A DNA stretch of 64,000 bases, from positions 117,131,858 to 117,195,857 of the forward strand of contig OZ023265.1 in assembly GCA_964006375.1 (NCBI GenBank), written 5' to 3'. The position numbers were made by a program, and so were the translations under genes. This document shows, one piece after another, positions 38,407 through 55,702 of the stretch (its first letter is position 1; each line of letters begins with the position of its first letter). Below the pieces are notes generated by a model. It saw only the letters and a list, made by a program, of their open reading frames with translations. It searched no databases and had not been told where the DNA came from. Source of the stretch: Tillus elongatus. Lineage: Eukaryota; Arthropoda; Insecta; Coleoptera; Cleridae.

Positions 38407-38993
38407 GCGACAGCAAGTAAGAACATATAAGAATATGCATGCTGTATTCTGTGTTATACAAAAATGATTACAAAGGAATCGTTGGCCATCATATAAGCTC
38501 TTTTATGGATTTACAATAGCAATAGCCAAGATAATTATGATTTATGATTCAAAAGCGACGTTACAATCTATAGCAAGATCTGCAAAGGGTCATTTACAAA
38601 CTACATCTTAAAAACGTTTAAATATGACTGACATAGGTTAGGTCAGGTCACGGGGCAAAGGGGACTATCTTACAGGCATAACTCACCCTTGTTACTACTT
38701 CTCTAGCTATTTACAGTGATGTGCGTAAAGTTGAGAATCAGCTGCGAAATAGAATAAAGTAATTATAACTAATCCACATTTTCTGATAAATCCAACTTTA
38801 CGAAAAACATAGCACATTTTGCTGAATTTGATTATCCCAGATTTTATTTAGTTTTAATTCCAAGGCTCATCATGGATGACTCCTTAACCACCTTTTCAAA
38901 ACTTGTATAATTGACTCCCAGTTCTGCACGTGTGACAGCTCGTCAATTAGTGACATGAATCATATATTTTTTCATGCCAGAAATATAGGGACT

Positions 38994-38998
<5 letters not shown>
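38407..38998. other. No recognisable feature
   Basis: Spacer between two family A copies, with no gene or repeat signal. Confidence 0.5.
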
Positions 38999-39072
<74 letters not shown>

Positions 39073-39147
39073 ATTGAAACTGACCCCGGATATGAGTTCT
39101 AGGGGTCCTAGTTCGGGCTCATTTAGAAACATTTTTGTAATATCACC
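38999..39147 (-). repeat. Family A fragment: (AT)n and 5' domain
   Basis: (AT)n at 38999-39069 is followed by 'attgaaactgaccccgga' and 'gttctaggggtcctagttcg'. The fragment stops before the 5' end. 39148-39509 shows nothing else. Confidence 0.8.
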
Positions 39148-39509
39148 CTTGATACCTTTCTAGTTTAAAATGAAAATTCACAAAATAATGGATGTAGAAC
39201 TTGACATGAGTATTTTGTTGATGTTATTATAATAACAACTCATTGTTAAAATGTAACGATTCGTTTTAAGTTAACGCAGAATATTTCAGTTAATAATTAT
39301 CGTTTGTGTTTTAATTAAATATTATCTAAATTTATCTTGTCGAAATAACGAAAAAACTGTCACTTTACGTTTCAAATTCGATAGCGGCGCCACCTTCTTG
39401 TGTAAGTACACGCACTTTGAATATTACTTCAAGCAAATTAAATTATAAATCTATGAACTTTGGTGACTAAGGCGAACGTTTTTTTGTTTGTTTACAAAGT
39501 TTATAAAAA

Positions 39510-41146
<1,637 letters not shown>

Positions 41147-41500
41147 AAAAAAGAACTGTAAATAATGACAAAAAAAGTTTTAACTATCATTTTTGGTTTT
41201 TAAATCAGCGAGACTCAAACAAGTACGTTTAGTAGTCCCAACCCCGGGCCAAGGGCTACTCATACCTTGCTTGCAGTGAACAATGTCGGCGATTTCTTGG
41301 TAATAGCGAATTCATGCTACGTTTCCTGCGGTGGTGCTAATGTTTCCTGGTTTCCTGCTGCACTTTTCTAGAAGTTTAATTGACAACAGGCTTACCATCT
41401 GATCACCGCTTGTTACTGTCATGCAGCGACGCTACGACGCCGTGACCTACGAGGATAGCAGTGTAAATGTTCGTATCCAGATATGTATACATTGTTCTTT
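41147..41500. other. No recognisable feature
   Basis: Moderately GC-richer spacer. No gene or repeat recognised. Confidence 0.45.
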
Positions 41501-42419
41501 TACTTCCCCATCGTCACAACGTGTGAAAGTATCGCATCGACGACAGAAATTATTTTTTTTTTCGCTTAAATGTCGTAACAAGTATCAAAACATATGTAAA
41601 ACATGGTTTGGTAACGATTTTTTTGTCTGTCAGTCTATATGTCTGTCTTTAACCACGCTAACTTTAGAACGAATTGATATATCGTCTTCAAGTCTGTCTG
41701 TTTCTAACCACGATAACTTTAGAACGAATTGATATATCGTCTTAAAATTTGGTATACAGTTAGCATTCAACAAACGAACGGTTCGGATTGTTTTTGGGTA
41801 AAATGGATTTAGTGGGTAGGGGATGAATCGTGGGTGATTTGGTGAAAATTGATATTTTTTCGTTAAAACTCGAGTAATATAACGTTTTATGGTTTATTTA
41901 TTAGAATACTTTTAATTTCATCAAACATCTGGTATTCTGTGCTAAAATTAAATTAGGTGTTTAATGTGTGGGGGTGGAATATTGTTGACCAAAATTTCGA
42001 TTTTTGTTTACTAAACGGCGTAAAAAGTCTCAAAACATATAGAAAACTTGATTCTCGAAGAAAATTCTTTTGTCTGTCGGTCGGTCGGTGTGTCTGCATA
42101 TACATCTGTCTGATAATAGGCGCAATAATTTTCGAACGAATTGAGATATCATCTTCATTGGTATCCAGTTAGCACCCGACGAAGGAACGCTTCGAATTGT
42201 TTTTGGGTTAGATGGCTTCAAGGGGTAGGGGATAATAAGGGGGTGATTTGATAAAAACTGACATTTTTTCAATAAAAGTCGAGTAATATAACGTTTCAAC
42301 AGTTAATGGGTACAGGAATGCAAATATTTTCTTTGTGGTCAAGTCATTCCAGGAGAATGTCTTTCTGAAGAAAATAAACTATCACAGCTCTGTGGAAGTT
42401 ATCATTCAATTTGCAGCAC
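41501..42419 (-). repeat. Family B repeat
   Basis: The terminal hairpin is at 41501-41531 (TACTTCCCCATCGTCACAAC then GTGTGAAAGTA). Two monomers follow with the blocks 'cccaaaaacaat' and 'ggggtaggggat' in inverse orientation. The far end is at 42335-42419 ('tggtcaagtcattccagg', 'agaatgtctttctg', 'tttgcagcac'), which matches the start of the copy at 43724. Confidence 0.8.
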
Positions 42420-43299
42420 CATTTTGTTTGTTTTATGGTAACGTTCTTGTGTCATAGCATTGGTGAAGAACTGTTCTGAATTGAACGTCGCCTTGATAAC
42501 TAATTAATTTTTGTGGATAGATGACATTGAATTTAGTATTCATTTTTTATTATGGACTATCTTTAAGTACCTGTTTTATCGTACAGGATCCTTACGCCTC
42601 CATTAATGCACTTTAAATATATTTAGTATTAAAATAATTGAATTCCGTCAGCAGTAGTTCATTTACTTTCATAATTAATATTCATTTCTGTACATGAACA
42701 GTGAAAACCGTTGACACTAAAACTTTCATTAACTTTCTTTTATTTACATTGATGTTTTAGGAAATATTTTAGATGCTTTCTGAACTCATATCTCAAATAC
42801 TATTTCAGTAGTTTGGAATTAAGGCTACGATCCTCCATTTATTAATTTTATTGGTTGCAACACAATAGAAAAACTCAAAAATAAATCATTAACACGGAGA
42901 ACAGTGCAAAGAAAGGACACAATATTGTAATGATCTTTATATTTGACATGCCAAAATCTTACGCTTACATTTATTATTAAAGAAGACCAGCCAGTGGAAA
43001 TTTTGTAATAACACAAATCTCTTGGGTAATGAACTCATTATTAATAAGAAATGACATGCGCATCCGATAATGTGATTAAGTTGATTAAATGGGTGTTTTA
43101 GTAATCTACTAATATTGCTACATTCCAACGTCATTATCAGATGGAAATGGTATTTTTTTTTTAAGTAAAATATTTTTAGGTCATAAATTTTATCAGTACG
43201 AGTCTCATTCCAGTTATTCTGATATAGCGTTTTTAAGAATATTTCCGTATGTTTTTGGGCGAAAAAAATCTCAGTTATAGCTAATATACGAACTCACCC
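42420..43299. other. No recognisable feature
   Basis: AT-rich DNA, no gene seen. Confidence 0.5.
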
Positions 43300-43579
<280 letters not shown>

Positions 43580-43723
43580 TGGCCATATGATTGATATATC
43601 TCCATAATGTTCTTTAGAAAGCGTAAATAAAAATTTAATAATGATTTAATTTTAGTAAAACTATAAAGTTGGCTAATAAATACTTGTTACATAACTGAGC
43701 AGTTAATAAAAGTGAGAAAAATA

Positions 43724-44890
43724 GTGCTGCAAATTGAATCATAACCTCCACATAGCTGTGATAATTAATTCTCTCCAGAAAGACATTCTCACGGAATGAA
43801 TTTAGGGCACATGACCTGACCACAAAAAAAATCTGTACCCATAAACTTTCGAAACGTTATATTACTCGAGTTTTATTGAAGAAATATCATGCCGACACAC
43901 CGACCGTCCTACAGACAAAAGAATTTCCTTCCAGAATCAAGTTTTCTATATGTTTTGAGACTTTTTACGCCGTTTTGGTGAAAAAATCGAAATTTTTATC
44001 AACAATTATCCAGCCCCACACATTCAACACCTAATTTAATTTCATCACACAATACCAGATGTTTGATGAAATTAAAAGTATTCTAATAAATAAACCCTAA
44101 AACGTTATATTACTCGAGCTTTAACGAAAAAATATCAATTTTCACCAAATCACCCTTTATTTATCCCCTACCCCCCGCAGAGATCTTACCCTAAAACAAT
44201 TCGTAGCGTTCCTTTGTCTAACTGTGCTAACTGGATACTAGATTTGAAGATGATATTTCAATTTGTTCGAAAGTTATTGCGCCTATTAACAGACAGACAG
44301 ACAAGCCGACAAGGCGACACCCCGACAGATCGACCAACCCACAGACAACATATTTTCGTTTCAAAATCAATTTTTCTATATGTTTTGAGACTTTTTACGC
44401 CGTTTTAGCAAAAAAAAAAATTCTAAATTTTTGTCAACAATACTCCACCCCCACACATTCAACCCCTAATTTAATTTCAGCACAGAATACCAGATTTTTT
44501 ATGAAATTAAAAGTTTGCTAATACATAAACCTTAAAACGTTATATTACTCGAAGTTTAACGAAAAAATGTCAATTTTTATCAATTCATCCACTACCCCCT
44601 GAAGCGATGTAACCCAAAAACAATCCGAACCGTTCGTTTGTCGAGTGCTCACTGTATACCAAATTTGCAGACGATATCTCAATTCGCTCTAAAGTTATCG
44701 TCGCTACAAACAGACAGGCATACAGAACAAGAGACCAACAGACCCATGGACCGACAGACAAAAAAAAATTCGTTCCCAAATCATGTTTTCTATATGTTCT
44801 GATACTTTTTACGATGTTTAAGCAAAAAAAGAAATTTGAATTTTTGTCGCCGATGTGATACTTCCACACTTTGTGACGATGTGGAAGTAA
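43724..44890 (+). repeat. Family B repeat, three monomers
   Basis: It starts with GTGCTGCAAATTGAATC and ends with the hairpin TACTTCCACA...TGTGGAAGTA (44859-44890). Three monomers, each with the 'ccctaccccc' and 'acaatt/ccga' blocks, are separated by CAGACA-rich runs (around 43900, 44290 and 44705). It is the longest of the three copies at about 1.17 kb. A stray family A-like sequence is not present. Confidence 0.82.
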
Positions 44891-44947
44891 AATAATTTGA
44901 AGATTATGTGTAGCTGTCATGACCAACATATTAAATAAATGTAAAAG

Positions 44948-46260
<1,313 letters not shown>

Positions 46261-46680
46261 GGCGGACATTTAAAAAAAAAATTGTCACTTAGCTATGACA
46301 AGCAAAGTAACCATAAATTTTACGTATTTAGTAAGATTCGTATTATATTCCATTTCTCGTGTTTTTTTTTTGCAAATTGACTTTTAATGGTTTAGTGCAG
46401 TCTGTTGAATTTAAGACATTTTGTTTACAGTATTGTGCTCGTTGAAGTTAAATAAAATTTTGACTGTCCATCACTTCATTTTCATAAAGCAGAAAATTCT
46501 AAATTTAACACGTGCTATCGTTAATTCATAGACAACTGATTATTGATTGTCTCAAAATTTGAATTTACTAAGATTTGAGAATACCAGACCATAGGAATCA
46601 ACCTTTCAAATTGTATTCCAATACATCAGAGGTCTAAGACTCCTCATATGAACATACTATATGATGTTTGGCAATATGTT
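46261..46680. other. No recognisable feature
   Basis: AT-rich spacer. Confidence 0.5.
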
Positions 46681-46705
46681 ATAATAATAATAAGTAATAA
46701 TAGTA

Positions 46706-46767
<62 letters not shown>

Positions 46768-46771
46768 TAAT
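46681..46771. repeat. (TAA)n microsatellite
   Basis: About 25 TAA units with a few interruptions at the edges. Translation gives only runs of tyrosine or leucine, so it is not coding. Confidence 0.95.
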
Positions 46772-47099
46772 AAGTGATAATAGTAACTATGACAATTCGA
46801 AAAGAAATACCTACTTTGGGAAAGTGCAAACAAGGGAATTATAGAGATGCGTAGATGAAACAATAATACCAGCCCGAAACACTCGACACAAAATCCAGTC
46901 AGCGACACTGCAAATAACTGTTTTGGTACATTAAGTCACAAGCTTTCCGTATAGCTAAAACATTTGAGAAGATATAAAACCAGCAATAAGAAAAAAATGA
47001 TTATTGCTCTTATTGAGCTATTATTATCTGTGAAAATACTTTCTATCGACGGCTTAAGATTCAGTTTCTAATAGAAGCAGCGATACTTTTACAAATAGG

Positions 47100-48280
47100 G
47101 CACAAATCGAAGGATTCTGGGGAAGTCAACTAGCCACATCAGCTTCATGTAATATTGGCGCCAGCTGGATTAGCAAAGAACACCGCGCTTGTCAAAGTTA
47201 TTATCATATACATTGTTCCCCACATGAAGTCTTCAGGGTTTTCAAATAGTTCCATAAATGGAAGGAACCCGGGCCTGGTGGTATCCAGAAGTTTGGCTAC
47301 AGAAATTGTAGTGTACATATAATCTACTGGCAGTATTGATAAATGTTATACTTGACCTGAAGAAGATGCAGCTGCTTCTTATATACTAGTCTCTATTACC
47401 AGAGGACCAGCAGTTGTAGGTGTTGGCCAATAACTTGTCTCCTGCGCTAAAGAATCTCTCTGATGCAAAAGGAAACTGGTCATTGATTTGGTTGAGCAAA
47501 ATCACGGTCATCATGTACAAAGCAATATTCTTACTGCCTTATTGGATTACAAAAGGGCATTTGATTCAGTTCCACACACATGGCTCATATACGCGCGGTA
47601 GATATAAATGGATCACAAGTACATTATCCTCCTAGGGCATACGCTTACCTGGAAAACAAAAATTTTGCGGCATGTACAAATCGAGTGATAAAATTGTATT
47701 CAGCATAATACCAATTAGAGGTATATTTAAGTACGACTCGGTAAGTCGACTGTTGTTCTGGTTCGCACTGAACCAACTGTCAAACCTTCTGAACTCTATC
47801 AGGTATGCGTTCGGTATAAAAATCAATGGCGCAGAGATAATAATGCGTAACCCCCTGTTGTATATAAAAGATCTTAAGCTGATGACTTCCACAAATAACC
47901 ATCTGGGAACACTATTTACAGTCGCCGAAGGGTTTTCCACAGATATTAGCATGCAATTCGGGTTTGACAAATGTTGTACGTTATGTATTTTTAGAGAGAA
48001 GATACAAGCAAGTTGACAATGTATTTACATCAAGTATTGGCCTCCACAATATGACATGTAATGAATAGCTGACAATACAGCAGGCAGAAGAAATACACCG
48101 CTCTGTAATGAAGATCAAATGACAAATGAGTTTACGAAGAGAGTTAAGCAAGTGGTACGATACGAGCACATCTTAACGGCAAACACCTGGTCAAAAGTAT
48201 TCCCACTTATGCGTGTTTTGCACTCAATTATTCCTTTGGGATTGTGGACTGAAGCGAAACGAACATTGTAAGTATACTAC
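47100..48280 (+). pseudogene. LINE reverse transcriptase relic
   Basis: Near 47545 the plus strand reads LDYKRAFDSVPHTWLIYA, the 'DYKKAFDSVPH' block. 47672-48016 reads IRGIFKYDSVSRLLFWFALN, as in 'QGDSLSPLLFCLALNPLS', then YIKDLKLMTS where the catalytic 'Y.DDLKL' is expected, so one catalytic aspartate is replaced by lysine, and then FGFDKCCTLCI. Around 48120 weaker similarity to 'RR...IL...L...N...A' continues. Frameshifts are present. The RT type differs from the other LINEs in this window. Confidence 0.75.
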
Positions 48281-48831
<551 letters not shown>

Positions 48832-48973
48832 TGCTGTACTTTTGTGATGTTTTATTTGGTTACGTGGACTGCAGTTATTGTACGTGACGTCTGCGCGATG
48901 AGCTTCTATTGGTCGGTTTACTGTTCTCTACTTAATTGTGTTTTTCGACTGTGTCGAATGTATGGGTTTCCTG

Positions 48974-49093
48974 TTTTTAGTGAATTTTCATTAAGAAAAT
49001 TCACTAATAGAGAGGCATAGATGGTGAGACTTTCGGATATTTTCTTCAAATTAGCGCGAATACGGCCTCTGGTCAGCTCCGGTCAACTAAAAT

Positions 49094-49171
<78 letters not shown>

Positions 49172-49290
49172 AACCGATACCTCGAAAAATGCATCACTGA
49201 TTTGGGCCAAATTTGGGAATTACCCTTATTTTGCTAACGGCTTGGATGAGTTCGTTAATCAAATCTTAGCGGGCAATTTTTCTTAGTAAA
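48974..49290 (+). mobile_element. Family A, diverged subfamily, 5' half
   Basis: The 5' end TTTTTAGTGAATTTTCATTA folds on AAAATTCACTAA. It is followed by 'gatggtgagactttcgg', (AT)n at 49098-49168, 'aaccgatacctcg' and 'ggcttggatgagttcgttaa'. No hairpin end is found downstream. The edge near 49290 is uncertain. Confidence 0.75.
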
Positions 49291-49770
49291 AAATTAAAAC
49301 ATATTTTTTAAAACGCAATATCTCTCTAATTGTCTAAGTGATTGCAACGGATATTTACAACTTAAAAGAACATAGACAGACATGGTTCTGTACCAATTAT
49401 CAAGTCGATTGATCAAAGGAAAAGAAAGTTATTGGAAATAATTAATAAAATAATCCTCGACATCACTTCACATTCTGTAATGCAATATCTACAATGTTGG
49501 ACAAAGACAGATGACGTTATCTGTACCGCTACTTTATTTAAATAGATCGTAAATAAGAATGTAAACAATGGAGGTTATCGCAGGTTATCATCCGGGAGAA
49601 CGGTGTGAGATGTGACAGGGACGCCATCTCGCTGCAGGACCAGGTAGTATGTTGCTCTAGTTTACACAAAATTTCATAGATAGAGCTGTATGTCAGCCTT
49701 GGACCATTTATTTCCTAATATCAGGACACAGTTTGCTGTCAAAATCGCTTACTTTTAGCATGCGAACATT
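49291..49770. other. No recognisable feature
   Basis: Includes a short GC-richer part (49560-49640), with no gene. Confidence 0.45.
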
Positions 49771-49907
49771 TCGGGACGCAGCAAGTGCGTTATAGTAGTG
49801 AATTTGCATAAGAATTGTACACTATTAGTAAGATATATTATTCAAACTAATTCTTTAAATTTAAATGGACCTCGGAGATCGGTTTTAGAGTCCCAGTTAG
49901 CGATTAT

Positions 49908-49977
<70 letters not shown>
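49771..49977 (-). repeat. Family A, internally deleted copy
   Basis: The hairpin end GGGACGCAGCAAGTGCGTTA is joined after about 90 bp to the 5'-domain block 'ggacctcggagatcgg' and then to (AT)n at 49915-49976. The order of the last two is reversed relative to the standard copy. Confidence 0.65.
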
Positions 49978-49980
<3 letters not shown>

Positions 49981-50218
49981 GGAGCTAGAAAATTAAAATT
50001 TGGTCTTAGATATAATATGTAAGTACTGCAAGTGGCTTTAAAAAAATTGTGTTACAAATTTTACTAAAGTTACAATTTTTCAGAAAAAAATAATAATTAT
50101 TTACAAAGGAAATGTACCTGTCAAATTATAAGTATGACAGGTATTTTTGCTTATTAATTGCTTGGATGGTTTTGTTTTAGTCAACCCATTCTGTTTTTGC
50201 AAATAATAAAGAGCAAAA

Positions 50219-51751
<1,533 letters not shown>

Positions 51752-51754
51752 TTT

Positions 51755-52470
51755 ATTATTGTGGTTTGATAACTTGTCCATTTGTATGGCTTCTATTAAG
51801 TTTTGTTCAACTGTTTGTATTTGGATTTGTTCTGGGATTAATTGTTTCTTATTGTTTGCTTGTTGAATGTAGTGTGGTTTCCAGATTTCCATTTTTTCGG
51901 GTCTTTAATATATTTTATTAGTTGTAGTTGGTTGATATCTATCCAATGCAGTTATATGTTCCTTGAATCTTGTTTCTATTTATTTTTATGTCATTCCTAT
52001 CTATTTTTTATTGCATGTGTTACATTCTATTTGATATATTCCGTTTAATTCATGTGGGTTGTGTCCTTGTTTTTGATCTATTTTGTATATTATTTTGTTA
52101 TTCGTTTTGAAGATCATTTTTTAGTCATATTGTTTGAGTGTTTGTGTTATTTTTTTTGATGTGGTGGTTATAAGTGAATGTTGTGTATTTTGTGTATGTT
52201 TCTGATGTTTTGTTTCCGATTTGCCAATTTGTTTGTTTTTGATTTATTTTACTAGCGATTCTATTGTTTTCCATTTCCTTGTGCTATTTGTATTATCATG
52301 TTGTATTCCTTTTCTCGTTCGTCATTATGGAGTGGCACATTTAGCATTCTGTTTATTAAGTTCCTGTATGCAGCAGTTTTGTGTGTGTGTGTGGGTGTTA
52401 GAGTGTTTTCTGTATATTTTGTATTCAATCTGCAAAGGCAGTAAAAATAGGGAAGTTATTGATTGATTGG
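51755..52470 (-). pseudogene. Penelope-like element, GIY-YIG endonuclease relic
   Basis: On the minus strand the blocks KIIYKIDQKQGHNPHELN, GIYQIECNTCNKK and then IETRFKEHITALDRYQ are readable across frameshifts. They correspond to the RT C terminus and the GIY-YIG domain of Penelope-like elements ('GIYQI.C..C...YIG.T.....TRFKEH'). The catalytic arginine and the downstream 'FKEH' are kept here, but stops interrupt the 'YIG' part. A family A element adjoins its 3' side. Confidence 0.7.
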
Positions 52471-52474
52471 TGTA

Positions 52475-53170
52475 CCGGTAATTTGGTAAACCCGTTGTGG
52501 ACGTAGATGTTTTATTCTGGCTTCACAAATGTGTTATTCCATGCAACCGGTTTCGCCTTTACAGCATAATCAGGAAAAATAAAATTAGAAATATTTATAC
52601 GCGCTCATGACAGTTTTAAGAAAAGTCCTTGCTACATTATAGTATTTTAATCAAAAAAGTTTTGATAATCAAAATAAAAATGACAGATGACGTCTTTAAA
52701 AGATATATGTGATGTAGGTGTGTCATTAATAATAAAATAACTAAATAAGAGTAACAGCAATATAGACAGGATCTATATAATGAAAATATCGACATATCTC
52801 GACTTATTACAAGTATGTTGCTTACGGTAAGACGTATTATTTTTATTTGATAAGTTTCATTTAAAAGAACAGCTTCTAAAAAACGGAATCTATCGACTTA
52901 ACTTGCCCAATTAAAATAAGGAAACTGTTATTGTGAATGTTTTTTTAAATCTCTAACTCTTTGCAAGAGTCAAGTCTGCGCCTGTAATTACAAAAATGTA
53001 GTGGGTCCACATATTACGGTGGTTCGGTGTTAGGTATCGGTAATATGTGTGGCAAATAGATTTGCCAGCGTCGTTATATCTAAATGCAGATATATGTTCT
53101 TTGTACGGAGTATTGAAGAAGCTTCTAGATGTTTGACCGATGTACAATGCGTTACTATGTGCATAAGCTA
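52475..53170 (-). pseudogene. Second Penelope-like relic, GIY-YIG domain and 3' region
   Basis: Minus strand 52953-53147 reads ALYIGQTSRSFFNTPYKEHI, the GIY-YIG motif. The position of the catalytic arginine ('TRFKEH') is proline here (TPYKEH), so it is inactive. The 3' region contains 'ggcgaaaccggttgcatgg' (52530-52560 on the minus strand), a sequence typical of Penelope 3' ends and related to hammerhead cores, but with CTGATTA instead of CUGANGA. Confidence 0.72.
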
Positions 53171-53582
53171 ATTATCGAATTTGTCAAGAAATATGATTTG
53201 AACTTTCGCGTTAAATACTAAAAAAATATGCGTCGTGTTTTAAGACCTTTGCATCTGGAATTTAAAGCTTTCGGAATATTTTCTAAAATGTGTCCAAAGT
53301 AAGTAATTAAAACATATATCTTATTATTATTATAATTATGATTATAATTCTTTTACTATTGACAATAAATTATACAGCGTATTAGACAAATAAGCAAAGG
53401 CTTGTGCTTGCGATTGAAAAAAAATTTAAAATAAGGTTAAAATTTTTTTGACAGTTCAAGAATTTGATTTACTAACAGTTGCTAATTTTGGAATTTTCTT
53501 TTTTTTTTGAGCTGCAATTTTTTGCTTGCTGATTCTTGATGAGTAATGCTTTTTTTGGGACCACATGCACACAAGAATTGTC
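53171..53582. other. No recognisable feature
   Basis: AT-rich. It may be a further eroded part of the Penelope-like element. Confidence 0.4.
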
Positions 53583-54060
53583 CAAAAATAATAGACCATT
53601 TAATCACAAATTTAAAAAAACTAAACTATTGTCAAAGCATTGGCGGGAGGGTCTACTTGAAATGAATTTGCGGCAAATACTGTAGTAAAGTGAGGGACAA
53701 TGACGGTCGAAGCAGAAACTTTGTAAGACCACTTCTTTCGACACTTTTTCTACATACTCTGCATTCGTTTTAGCATATTTCTGTAAAAGTCCTAAATTTT
53801 GACGTTTCAAATCGAGACTCGACGTTTTAAAAAGAAAAACTATAAAATTTTCAAAGCAATTTTTCTGGCATTTCTTGACCTTTTGCGCCAACAAAACTTT
53901 TTGTCCGTGTGAACTTTAAAATTATTTTTTTTGACAATCTCTGATCAGCAGTGGCATAAAAAGCTTTTTTTAATGCCTATAACCTTTTTTTTATCAACTT
54001 AGAGATCTGGATTTTGGTATATAGTATATTTTTTATAATGTTTTCCATCACACGATTTCT
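53583..54060 (-). repeat. Family A fragment (central domain), diverged
   Basis: It matches the central blocks of full copies: 'gggtctacttgaaatgaatt', 'agggacaatgacggtcgaag', 'aattttgacgtttcaaatcg' and 'gacgttttaaaaag'. No ends and no (AT)n are present. Confidence 0.7.
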
Positions 54061-54726
54061 GTAATATGAGACCTTTTTAAGACTTTTGAAATAAAATGTT
54101 GTGGTGTCTTATTTCAAAATTCAAATAAAATAAAGATCTGATATGTATATGTTTAAGTAACAGTAGAGCTTTGAATGCACTGCAAGGAAACGAGGGTGGG
54201 TGTTGCTATTTAAAAAAGCCAAGTTATCTACATTGTCTGAAGAACTGTAAACTTGACAACATTGCTGATATGGATTGCACCTCCTCAATAACTCTGTACT
54301 AGCAAAAAATTTTTTTCAACAAGCGATTTCTGAAATACAAGATTCACCAGGGCTCTTGAAACACAATGTATATTAATTTTTAACTAAACTAAATAATATA
54401 ATTGGACCTAACACAAGACTAATTTTATACGGCCTAAAAAATTTACGGGGCGAAAATCACCTTAAAACTATTTAGATACTTCAAAATATATGAATACTGA
54501 TCTTGGCTGCAGGATCAGTATTAAAGGAGATAAAACATGCAATCATTTAGCCCTCTCCCCTAGTGAGCGAGCACCCTCTTCCACTTTGCGTAATGTACAT
54601 TTGGGGCCATTGACACTCAGTGTCTATTGTATTTAAAACCCTGCAGTATCTTTTAAATCCTGCAGAATCCTATCAAAATTATACAAGTTAAAAATTTTCT
54701 TTTCATTTGAGTTTTATTTTTATAAG
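54061..54726. other. No recognisable feature
   Basis: No gene or repeat recognised. Confidence 0.5.
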
Positions 54727-55035
54727 AGCCTCGGTGGTTCAGTGGTAAGAACGTGTGCCTCTGAACCGAAGGGTACTGGGTTCGATCCCAGGGTACTACT
54801 TTCACTTTTTCAGTATATACTTTACAATTCACATCAACCGAGGTTGTGGCATTGTATTTGAGCCAGTTAAATGTCTGCACGTTCCGCCCTTCGGAGGGGG
54901 CGTAAAGCCGTCGGTCCCGTCTCCATGCGATGTTGGGCATGTTTAAGACCCCTACCCTCCTTACAGAAAGGCAGGATTTCGGCAAAATTTCCAGGATAGT
55001 GAGGTGAAAAAATCGATTCATTCGAAAAAAAAAAT
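54727..55035 (+). mobile_element. tRNA-derived SINE
   Basis: The head has A box GGTGGTTCAGTGGTAAGAAC and a good B box GGGTTCGATCCCAGG. The body matches the copies at 27.4 and 55.4 kb. The tail is 'ggtgaaaaaatcgattc' and an A run. The tRNA-like cloverleaf is not continued into a normal acceptor stem, so it is a SINE and not a tRNA gene. Confidence 0.87.
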
Positions 55036-55049
55036 TATTACAAAGAATA

Positions 55050-55217
55050 AAAAGCTACTATAACCAAATTTGGCAGGTAGGTTTACGATATAAAAAGTAA
55101 ACTACACACCAAAATTTGGATTTCTATGTTACAAGGAAAAAAAGTTATAATAAAATATTTGATGCCAAATCATTTTTATGAAAATTCACTACCATAACGC
55201 ACTGGCTGCGTCCAGAC
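55050..55217 (+). repeat. Family A, 3' hairpin end
   Basis: It reads 'ataaccaaatttggc', 'aaactacacaccaaaatttg' and the end AAAATTCACTACCATAACGC then ACTGGCTGCGTCCAGAC. It closely matches the first 170 bp of the 23.3 kb copy in inverse orientation. Confidence 0.82.
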
Positions 55218-55385
55218 TTTTTTATTTTACAATTGTTGTCAACTTGAATTAAATAGAAAAAAGCTTCGAAGCAGGGAAGGCCACCTTAAGCTGTATCTTA
55301 AATATTATTTTCATTACTAGGAATTTTGATGCCGCTCATACACAAAATAATTATTTAATATATACATTCATCGTATATGCCTATG

Positions 55386-55690
55386 TGTGTGTGAGTGTGT
55401 TTTGTTTCACCTCATTATCCTGGAAATTTTGCCGAACCCCTGCTTTTCTGTAAGGAGGGTATGGATCTTTAACATGCCCAATATCGCATGGACACGGGAC
55501 CGACGGCTTTATGCCCCCTCCGAAGGGCGGAACGTGCAGTCATTCAACTTGCTCAAATACAATGCCAGAACCTCGGTTGATGTTAATGTTACAGTTTGTA
55601 CTGAAAAAGTGAAAGGAGTACCCTGGGATCAAATCCAGTACCCTTCGGTTCAGAGGCACACGTTCTTACCCCTGAACCACCGAGGTTCTG
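55386..55690 (-). mobile_element. tRNA-derived SINE with 12-bp target duplication
   Basis: Same family as 54727-55035, inverted. It is flanked on both sides by TATATGCCTATG (55374-55385 and 55691-55702). The B box is mutated (GGATTTGATCCCAGG on the minus strand). The tail is AAACAAAACACACTCACACA. The length is 305 bp. Confidence 0.9.
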
Positions 55691-55702
55691 TATATGCCTA
55701 TG

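Noticed and set aside
46644..46908. Open frames of poly-Tyr or poly-Leu
   Set aside because: Translation of the (TAA)n microsatellite on the minus strand.
51842..52466. Plus-strand frames rich in Phe, Cys and Leu that look like membrane proteins
   Set aside because: They are antisense shadows of an A-rich Penelope-like coding strand.
52530..52570. Third hammerhead ribozyme in the Penelope-like 3' region (minus strand)
   Set aside because: The core reads CTGATTA in place of CUGANGA and stem II does not pair, although 'gcgaaaccggt' is present.
54735..54800. tRNA gene suggested by good A and B boxes
   Set aside because: The head lacks a proper acceptor stem and is followed by a SINE body that is shared by two other copies.
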